In this document: positions 56,505 to 64,000 of the stretch, in pieces
Layout of the letters: the number at the start of each line of letters is the position of its first letter
Position numbering within the stretch: position 1 is the stretch's first letter
Made by a program: the position numbers and the translations under genes
The notes under the pieces: generated by a model
The model's input: only the letters and a program-made list of their open reading frames with translations
Database searches by the model: none
Told to the model about the DNA's origin: nothing
Source of the DNA: Falciphora oryzae
Taxonomy: Eukaryota > Ascomycota > Sordariomycetes > Magnaporthales > Magnaporthaceae
NCBI GenBank assembly: GCA_000733355.1
Contig: JNVV01000015.1
Location: forward strand, 351,320-415,319
Direction of reading: 5' to 3'
DNA length: 64,000 nucleotides

Positions 56505-57329
56505 TCATATCTCAACCTCCGCAACAGCCTCATACGCCGCATCCTCCTCCACCCCCTCCCCGCCCCCATTATCCACCCTGACACTCTTCGCCCCAAACTT
56601 GTATATCGCCATCCTGTCCAGCACCAGCTCCCCGCCGGACCAGTCGTACTCCTCGTACCTCTCCAGCGCCCCGCGCGCATCCAGTGTCAGCCTGCCCTTC
56701 CCATTCCCTCCCCTGCCGCCCTTCCCCCTCTCCCCCGCCCCGGACTTGCAGTAAACCGTGTTGACGACGGTGGCGTGCAGCAACAGCGGCCGCCCCTCGT
56801 CGCGCATCAGGCCCGCCTCCATGAACGCCGCGTTGACGCTCTCGCAGAAGCGCTGCAGCGGCTGCAGCGGCGCCGGCGCCGCGTAGATGACGTTTGCCCT
56901 GGCCGGGTCGCCCTTCATCGTCTCCAGCCCGCGCAGCCTGACCGTCAGGGGCCCTGCTGACCCTGCGTCGCTGCTGCTGCTGCTGCCCGCGGCCCTGGCG
57001 GCGGCGAGCATCTCCTTGAGTTTGAGGGACCGCAGGAGCGCGACGGCTTTTGCCAGTCTGTCCTCGCCATCATCGTTCTTGCTGCTGCCGCTTTGGCCCC
57101 CAGGCGACGACGGTGACAGGCTCATGACGCCAAGCGTCAGGTGCAGCGTGCCGGGCGGCCTCACGGCGTCGGCGGGGAAGCCAAACCCCCCACATGCTGC
57201 CGGGGCCGTCACGTCGGCGCGGAACGCGGCAATGGACCGCGACAGCTGCGCCCGCGCCGCCGGCGAGCTGTTCAGCGGTATGGCCAGGAAGTGCGTCAGG
57301 ATCTGCCTGCTGCTCGAACCTGACGCCAT
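56505..57329 (-). CDS. AKAP7-type 2H phosphoesterase domain protein
   Basis: A single-exon gene of 274 residues with ATG at 57329. The two HxT motifs that define the 2H phosphoesterase (LigT-like) fold are H63-L-T65 in TLHLTLGVM and H185-A-T187 in LLHATVVNT. Their spacing (about 120 residues), the starting RQILTHFLAIPLN, the RLRGLETM segment and the AIYKFGAKS end match the AKAP7/AKAP18 and ASCC1 group. Members act on cyclic or 2'-5' linked phosphodiesters of RNA or bind nucleotides such as AMP. The protein kinase A-anchoring helix of mammalian AKAP7 is not visible. It is likely cytosolic or nuclear. Ser-rich and Gly-rich inserts (115-122, 198-210) are lineage-specific. Confidence 0.85.
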   Translation of the reverse strand: MASGSSSRQILTHFLAIPLNSSPAARAQLSRSIAAFRADVTAPAACGGFGFPADAVRPPGTLHLTLGVMSLSPSSPGGQSGSSKNDDGEDRLAKAVALLRSLKLKEMLAAARAAGSSSSSDAGSAGPLTVRLRGLETMKGDPARANVIYAAPAPLQPLQRFCESVNAAFMEAGLMRDEGRPLLLHATVVNTVYCKSGAGERGKGGRGGNGKGRLTLDARGALERYEEYDWSGGELVLDRMAIYKFGAKSVRVDNGGGEGVEEDAAYEAVAEVEI

Positions 57330-58904
57330 TTTTTCTTTTCTTTCCGTGACTTGGTTTTTCTTCTCTTTAGGCCGAAATAACCTTAAATAACCTTATTAGG
57401 AGGGGGAACTCGATACCCGCGGGAGGGCCGGATCCAGTATGGACGGTAAGGCACACAGGCTCAATAGGTGACGGGAAGGAGGGCTGCTGTTTGTGCCGCC
57501 ACGCGCGCGAGCACAGCCCACCAACCAAATGCAAGGAGCTCGGGCGGGCTGGGTGGAGGCAGGTCCAGGATGTGCAAGAAAGAGCACGTCGAGCGGGGAT
57601 AGCAGGCGAGCCCCTTTGACGTCGCTGATAAGTCGCCTTTGGATAAGAGACGCTGCGGGTTTCTTGAATCGATCTAGGGAATACAGTATCCTGAGTTTTG
57701 GTTCTTATAGGCTCGTGCCTCGGCGTCCACAGTGTTCTTCACCCCTCAGGTCGTAGTCGTGGGCAGGGTTGAGATGCGAGCTAGAGAGCGAGCGTTGGTG
57801 AGACAAGCCTGGCCTCTCCGAGGGGCAAGCCTCATTGATCCAACAACCCGCCTCGGGCACCCTAACCTCAACTTTGAGATGCGCAGCGCAAGATGACACC
57901 GCCATCTATCTACCACGCTCATTCTCGCCTTAACCAGAGTCAGAATGAATCAAGTAAGGAGGTAGGCGACGTTCATCAAAGACTGAACAAGTACATACGC
58001 GACCAACCAAAGACATCACCAACGGCACTCGACGCTCGAAGTCTCGTGGCAACAGTCCGCCGGCGAAAAGGTGCATGTTATACATACTGGGCCGACGGAC
58101 CGACCCGCACGGCTGCATCTGAAGGTAACTAAGGTATCAGGTAATTGCGAACTGGCCAGCTATCTACGAAAGCTTACCCCCAAATAACGCCTGACCTGAC
58201 AAAAGGTGAAGATGAGGCTGGTTTCCCACTTGGGCATTCGCCTCTTGTCAGCCTCCGGGTTCCGAGCCAACCCCCGTCACCGCCCCACCCGGGCCTTGTC
58301 ATCCCAGCCCCCAAAACTCCGTGCTCTTCGCGGCCGTGCTCGATTATCGTGGGCCGTCCAGTCGTTCGGCTTCCGTACCGGCTTCCCTCCCTCGAACTGC
58401 CGCTAGAGATGAGACGAAAGTCGCCTGATGCTGTCTCGTGCACCTCATTTTCCCTTGATTTTTTCTCATTTTTTTTTATTCTTCGTTTTTGTTTTGTTGT
58501 TTTCCAAATGCATCGTCGCCCTCGAAGGATGGTAGAAGAACCTGGACCAGGCCTGGCTTTCCATCCTCAAAGCATAAGCAAGGCTCGCAAGTCGTGGTGA
58601 TTTTGTGATGGCCGGGGCAAAAGCGATCGGAAGGAGCAGTAGAATCGTAAACGAATGAACGCTGCAGTCGCAACAAATGCTCGCGTGAATGTGGTTGTGT
58701 GTGGGTTGGTCGAGGTCCGCGAGGCCAAAGAGCGCCTTCTCCTCAAATGCCTGCCCGAACGGTAGGCTTGTGCAGGTAGGTCCTCGTTCCTACGCAGCCT
58801 TGGTTTCTTGCGCTGCTCCTCGACGGAAGACGTCCACGCAAAGTCACGCGAACGGCGCCGAGGGGGCACCTGTTGGGGCTCGGCTTTGAGCTGAGAGGGC
58901 AGTT
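57330..58904. other. Intergenic: AKAP7-like promoter and YPD1 3' region
   Basis: 1.57 kb. Besides a 65-residue plus-strand ORF (58212-58406, listed separately) nothing is recognised. The T-rich part at 58450-58500 may be the 3' end of a short transcript. Confidence 0.5.
58212..58406 (+). CDS. Possible small basic ORF (64 aa)
   Basis: ATG 58212 to TAG 58404-58406 encodes 64 residues with about a dozen Arg and no Asp or Glu. The start MRLVSHLGIRLLSASGFRAN resembles a mitochondrial presequence. Most codons end in C or G. The ORF is short enough to arise by chance, and no homologue comes to mind. Confidence 0.2.
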   Translation: MRLVSHLGIRLLSASGFRANPRHRPTRALSSQPPKLRALRGRARLSWAVQSFGFRTGFPPSNCR

Positions 58905-59516
58905 CTAGGTCTCGACGTTAAAGAAGACCAGCAGCCGTCTCTTGAGCTCCTCCATGTCCTTCTTGGCCTGCGCCAGGGCCTTGGTGATCTGGGCGATGCA
59001 GATGTCTTGGTTGGGCTCAGGTGTGTTATCCAGAGTGACCCCGTTGCCGTACTGCTGAATGATCTGACAGCTGTCCCTGACTTTGGTAAAGCCAAGGGTG
59101 GCCGACGACCCCTTTAGAAAGTGCCCCAGGCTGTACAGTTCCTTCATATTTTCCTCCTCACTATAGATCGGCCGCGTTCGATTAGTTGAGGTATCCCGCG
59201 AAGCGCGTCCGAGTGAGAACTGTGAAAGTGCTTGGTCGGGCCCAAAAGCCATGGGTCACGGGGATATAGCTACATCACAGTCGATATGGAAGGCGTCTAC
59301 CAAGCGCGAGAGCTGCCGACCGGGGATGTTCCTGGGCTGGCAAGGGGCAGTGGCAACAACTTACAGTGCAGCGTCCATCTTGTGAAACGTGTCTTCGGCC
59401 TGCTCGACGAAGCCCAAGACTAGGGGCTTGCTGAATTCCCTCTCTTCCTCACTCTCGTCCATCTCCAGGATCTGGATAAAGGTTGCCATATCGACATCGT
59501 CTCCAAGATCAGCCAT
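58905..59516 (-). CDS. YPD1: Histidine-containing phosphotransfer protein Ypd1
   Basis: Two exons on the minus strand, 59365-59516 and 58905-59160, give 135 residues after removal of a 204-nt intron (GTAAGT, CTATAG). The HPt domain is complete: ATFIQILEMDESEEEREFSK and GFVEQAEDTFHKMD form the first helices, SLGHFLKGSSATLGFTKV carries the phosphorylated histidine H64, and the last helices run to the C-terminus (KALAQAKKDMEELKRRLL). Ypd1 passes phosphate from hybrid histidine kinases to the response regulators Ssk1 and Skn7, which governs the HOG MAP kinase path, osmotic adaptation and sensitivity to dicarboximide and phenylpyrrole compounds. ATG 59516 gives a shorter N-terminus than most relatives. 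An acceptor-like CATACAG lies upstream at 59536, so a further 5' exon is possible. Confidence 0.9.
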
Positions 59517-60298
59517 CTTGAGAAGGATCTGATTCCTGTATGGGATTCTCGTATTAGCGGGCTGACACGCCCAGATCAGAAGTCGCGCAACTAGCGTCTG
59601 TGTCGGGAACCTCGTCGTGGGTCTGATAGCGACTTCGGGTATGGGGCTGAGAACTAGGAGTACGAGGGAAAAGAAATTCGAAGCAAATAGTATTGTGCGC
59701 AAGAAACAGAAAGGTAAAGACGATACTATCCGAGACGTGCCCAAGGTCTTCGTCAGGGGGCGTGAGAGAAATCTCGGTCAAGGTTCGATGCCTCCGCCGC
59801 TGAGGAGAGTAAACCAAGCGTTTGATGCGCTTTCCCAGTGTATACAAACAAGTCCCTGCTGGGCATCCGGGCGAAAAGGGGGTTAAGAAGGCTAGGGGCC
59901 GTTTTCCGGGAGGGCTGTGGGGGTATTGTATGTGATGCGACTGTGAGAACGCAGCGGGTAGTGGGGACCAGGGGAAGCTGGGTGCGCGGTATGACCCCTC
60001 CAGCCAGACCCGGGGAGAGGGGAGCGAGAGGTGGCGGAAGGTGAGGAAGCGGCTTGCTTGCTTGAGGCTACGCCCAAACGAACCCCTCGGTCCCGATCTC
60101 ACGCCCAGCCGCAGGAGAAGACCATTGGTTGGACAAGGCGCTGGCGATGCCCCGTTCGCGTGCTCACACTCCTAGCCGCCAATCCCTCGTTCCACCTCTT
60201 TTTTTTGACCGTTCAGGCCTGCTTCGACGGGTCCTTTCTCACTTATTCTTTGTCCTTCTCAGGGACTCTTTAAGAAAAAAAAAACAAGAAGTCATCTC

Positions 60299-60602
60299 TC
60301 AACCGCTGGCCACTCGGTTTGCCACACTCAGTGAAATGACGTTTGATCTAGACTCCCGGCGGGGTTCACGCTTGACCGAGCAGGCCAAGGCAGGCCGTAG
60401 GAAAAGGACAAACCCAAACGCAATGACAGCCACCCTGTACGCCTGACGACGTTTGGGAGATAGAGAATAACGCGTGGGCAAGCCAAGGCAGATCATGGCA
60501 GGGCAGAAACGCACTTACCGTCTGGGATGAAGTAGAGAGGCGGCTGGAAAGGCAGTGATCCTTGCGATGGGGGCCCTTGGGATGGACGAAGGTTCGCGGC
60601 AA
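60299..60602 (-). other. Apparent minus-strand exon-intron-exon upstream of YPD1
   Basis: A donor ACG|GTAAGT at 60518 and an acceptor CGTCAG ending at 60443 bound a 76-nt intron. In one frame the upstream exon reads DDIYLPRTFVHPKGPHRKDH and continues after the join as AYRVAVIAFGFVLFLRPALA, then stops at 60299-60301; the second stretch is hydrophobic. No in-frame ATG is found. It could be a leader intron of YPD1, about 0.8 kb further down, or part of an unrecognised small gene. Confidence 0.2.
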
Positions 60603-62762
60603 GTATATGTCGTCAGCTAGGGCGGGGCGGCGTCGGCGGCAGCGGCAGCGGACAGAACGAGCCCAGGATGGATGGTATGAAGAACAGCTGCCGATCGGTG
60701 ACAGGAAGAGTCGGCGGCGGGATGCCGGGGTGGGTTTTTTTTTTTTCTTTTTTTTTTTTCTGATTTTTCAAATTGGGTTGTGAGGGCCGGAATATGAGGG
60801 TTGGCGAAGCTGGGGTACTGAGGTACGTCCAGGGGGGCGTTCGGTAGGGCGCAGTTGAGGCTAATTCCTTGCGGTGCTGGCCGAGTATGTACGACGGATG
60901 GACCGGGCAGGATGGCGCAGGTTTCAAAAGATGCCTTTTCTGGTAGGGCTCGAGGGATAATATTGGCACAGGCAAGGGAGAGAGGGGAAATACGGTCAAC
61001 GAGTTAGGAATGGAGGTGTGCCAGGGAGGGGAGTGACAGGCACGCGAGGAAGAAAGAAAAAAAGAAAGAGAAAAGAGGCCGGTTGGTACCTTGGCTCGTA
61101 GTCGAGGTACTTGTTGCGGCCGCATGGATGATGGATGCGCCGCGAGTTGAAAGAAGGGACGGACGGAACGGCCTGCCCGACCCCAGCCGCTAGGCACCGT
61201 GCCTTCCTGGCCTACAGGCTACAGTGCAGTTGGGAGGTGGGTAACAAAACGGTGGCCTCAAGTTCGCACGTCTCGCACGCGGGGCGGGGGAGCCGGCACG
61301 CGGCGGTTTGGTCATCAAGCCACTGGCGTCCCGCCCTTGTACAGCGGGGACCTACCTGACGCAGGGCTGTGCTGGAATGAGGTGCTTCCTGCAAGCAGCT
61401 GAGGTAACTGCCCTGCCCGTTCTCCAGTAGCTGTAACCTCTCTGCTTGCTACCCTACCCACACTGATGGGACGAGAGCCTCCGCGGTGCACGCAAGCGAG
61501 AAAAAAGAAGGAAGTGCAAAAAAAAGCAAAGAAAAAAAAAAAAAAAAAGAGGTGACGGCGACACAGGCAAATCCCATCATCCATCAGCTCCCCGGCCCCT
61601 CTCTCCTGGGAGCCTCTTTTTGCCTGGGTGCTAGCGAATCGTGTGAGCAGCTAGTCCTACTGCCAGTCAGCCTCGGTAGCGTGGGGCATGGAGTTCCTAG
61701 ATCCAGGCCCTTCTGGGTGCATCGCGTAATTGAGGTTGGTGGTGGTGGTTCGCGGGACACTATCAGATTCCGAACACCCACATGACGCTTGGGTCGATCC
61801 ACTTGTCAGCCCAGCGGCGGCAGTTGCTGTCGCCTATTCCACTCCCTATGGAACGAAGACGGCGAAGGGAAAAAAAAAAAAAAGACGCACACGGCCACAA
61901 GCGAAGCAGATATCGCTAATGGTGGCGGCCTCGGCGAGGGAGGCAGCAAGGGTTTCCCAATGATAGGCTGGAGGTAAGATTTGGGAAGAGCTGGAAGCGA
62001 AGAAGCATAAGGGCTGATGCCGTCGTGCCAGGCTAGGGTAACGCGAGTCCGCCTGCAGTTTGCAGCACCGCACCGGTCTGGTCCGTTTTTTTCACAGTTC
62101 TCCCTTTTGGGCACTGGTGGAAGCAGTCGAGGACCCGTTTTGTTTCTTTTCGATGGAGCTGCGTGCTTTTGCGCGCCCCGGTCAGTCCAACCGGCGGCGC
62201 CAATGCACGATGACCTCGACCAAAGGAACACCGCATCTGCTCTCCCCACCTCGCTGCACGCGCATACAGCATCTCCCAATTCTTCCATGATCTCCCAACC
62301 ACTAGCCGTGGGACATCACGCCCTCCAAGTCGGGAGTGCACCCGAGGCGCTTCTTATTTGCCAGCCGGTTGGGAGGTACCTAACCGTCTTTTTCCAGTCG
62401 CTTTTCAATGGTCTACCTCCCCTTCCTCCTCATAGATGCCAACCTCGGCCGCCCGACGTCGGCTTCTATCTCGGGCACCTACCCCGCCGGCTTTTTCTGT
62501 GGAATCGGGGACTTGCAACCCACTTTCTCCCCAGCGAGGTAACCCAGAGAAAAAAGCACGCTAGGTGCGTTACCGGTTGGCGGGGTCTCAACCAACCGGA
62601 CCCCTTTTCTTGTACTTCAGAAAAGAGCCTCAAGCCGGCCAAGTACCAAGGTACACATATTGTGGCACGTGAGTCTTTGCTCCAACCCCGAATCTCGGAC
62701 TTGGTATTGCAGCCTCTCACCGTCTCTGCCCCTCCCCTTTCATATTCCCCACTGGGAGCACA

Positions 62763-63026
62763 ATGCCCGACGTGGAAGATACCGAAGCCGCCTCGGGCGG
62801 AACGCAGCTGCAGGGGCCATACCGGTCCCCCTGGAGAGGTGAGCCGGCACCGACCTAAACGGAAAACGGAAGCTTTTCCGCAGTGTCAGTTTCTCCAGGG
62901 TCTTCCGGCCGCCAAACCCTGCGCATTGTGCACGCCGAGGAAAGCGATCCTGTATTGGCAGCTATTGCGGACTTTGTGTTTTTCTCTGGACAGGAAGGAC
63001 GGCCAGCTTCACTTGAGTCGACATAG
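62763..63026 (+). CDS. Possible small spliced gene (67 aa), function unknown
   Basis: ATG 62763 opens MPDVEDTEAASGGTQLQGPY and reaches a donor G|GTGAGC at 62839. The acceptor TTTCTCCAG ends at 62898. The joined frame continues RQTLRIVHAEESDPVLAAIA and stops at 63024-63026, for 67 residues. The 60-nt intron is of typical fungal length, exon lengths (76 and 128) add to a multiple of three, and the product is balanced and acidic, unlike most chance ORFs here. I do not recognise a family. It could also be the start of a longer gene if another splice site is used. Confidence 0.35.
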
Positions 63027-64000
63027 TTGACCATCTGGATCCATCTATTGGATCCATACCTTGGACCACCTTGGACCAGCACACCAAGACCAAGACACAC
63101 GTTGCCGCTGATCCTGATCGGCGGCGGCCGTTCTAGAAGCAGTAGATCCACAGCAACAAACACCGCAAACGGGCAGCGAACCACGGGGTTGGGGTCCAGC
63201 CGACAGCAATGACGTTGGGCCGCGGGTGGGAAATGCTACCGCCGGCGATCCGTCCCACCCTCCACCCCTCCGTCCCATGGCGCTTTTGGCTTTCTTGACC
63301 GACCGTAGAGGGATCCACCGGGACGGGAAAGGAAGGTCATCCATCCCACTGCCGGGTTTGACGCTGTGCAACACAAGGTCAATGGAAAACGTGTTTGGCG
63401 AGGGCCGTTCGGGGCGCCGGGTGTCGGAATTGGATTCGCTTGCTTGCATCAGCATGACACGTTGGGCGGGGGGAGGCGGTCAACTTTTGAGAGGAGGAGC
63501 CTGGGAGACGGCGAGGGGCTGACATGTTGAGCCGCCGAGAATTTCCGGCGAAGCGTCTTTGCAGCCTCTTTGCAGCCTCATTGCAGGCTTAAAAGAAAAG
63601 GAGAAAAGACACAAGAACTTGATGAATCCCCAGAAAGCCAGAAAGAGGGTATTCAAATTGACTGGTATGTGTGGGCAAGTATCCCTATGCGACTTTTACC
63701 AACACGGGATGGTATTCAGGCAGAAAGAACCTGGCTCCCCAACCCTGTGGAAGCACACGTCGGGGACAAAATGCGGCCGGTTCCATTTGATCGGGTGCAT
63801 CAAACCAACAGACGTCATCGGGCTTTTTCCCGAGCCGCCCGTACCGTTTCGTAGTGGAGGACGCCGGCGCTGCCCGCCCACCCCTCCGTTTTCCATTTAC
63901 GTATATGCAGACCGCAAAGTACCTCCCATTCTTTCTTTTAATGGTGGGGTCGACGGACGGTGTCGCTTGCTGAATCGCTTGCCTTGCCGGGACTGCATGT

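Larger units (their letters stand above)
59517..64000. other. Right-hand region, no confident gene
   Basis: 4.5 kb upstream of YPD1 (minus). Features are pyrimidine/purine runs (A-rich at 61519-61548, T-rich at 60736-60761), apparent minus-strand splice signals near 60443-60518 and a small spliced plus-strand ORF at 62763-63026. Longer ORFs (for example 62017-63030 plus, 60613-61197 minus) show no protein-like composition. Confidence 0.45.

Noticed and set aside
62017..63030. 337-codon plus-strand ORF at the right end
   Set aside because: Composition is irregular (many Pro, Cys, His, Arg), no domain is visible, and the small spliced ORF in another frame explains its right part better.

Overview
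This is a GC-rich nuclear window from a filamentous ascomycete (Pezizomycotina, probably Sordariomycetes). The evidence is short GT-AG introns (52-204 nt, one of 389 nt), C/G-ending codons, long CT-rich leaders, and fungal families: an Stc1-domain protein, a DUF7514 protein, a fungal-type Hsp70-like ATPase, an IME2-type kinase, an Ypd1 phosphotransfer protein and a conserved fungal polytopic membrane protein. It is a draft assembly with one 71-base run of N at 49739-49809. I see no tRNA, rRNA, CRISPR array, intact transposon or biosynthetic cluster. Exon boundaries were worked out by hand from splice consensus and frame continuity.

Left third (1-20400): the first exon of a proteasome alpha-2 subunit (PRE8) leaves the window on the minus strand and is divergent from a RING-CH membrane ubiquitin ligase. 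Then come a GT34 alpha-1,6-mannosyltransferase, a small zinc-ribbon-like protein (minus), sphingosine-1-phosphate lyase DPL1, a mitochondrial pyruvate dehydrogenase kinase-type protein (minus) and an FHA-like plus protein kinase gene.

Middle (20400-47200): a coiled-coil protein with an apparent GC-AG intron, an Stc1-domain protein (minus) divergent from a five-exon DUF7514 protein, a seven-exon MFS sugar/polyol transporter with a long hydrophilic N-terminus, a 6.5 kb stretch without a recognisable gene, an IME2/RCK-type kinase, and an Hsp70-like ATPase.

Right third (47200-64000): a C2H2-like protein (minus), a polytopic membrane protein after the assembly gap, a coiled-coil protein (minus, 5' end unresolved), an AKAP7-type 2H phosphoesterase (minus) and the histidine phosphotransfer protein YPD1 (minus). 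The last 4.5 kb holds only tentative small spliced ORFs.

The genes are mostly monocistronic housekeeping and signalling functions (ubiquitin-proteasome, secretory mannosylation, sphingolipid breakdown, PDH control, phosphorelay, meiosis/development kinase) and do not form an obvious pathway cluster. The items most worth a second look are the GC-AG intron, the frame-preserving hydrophobic intron in the Stc1 gene, the divergent proteasome/E3 promoter, the large gene-free region in front of the IME2-type kinase, a coding-like 3' exon remnant, and short spliced ORFs that a length-filtered gene caller would miss.
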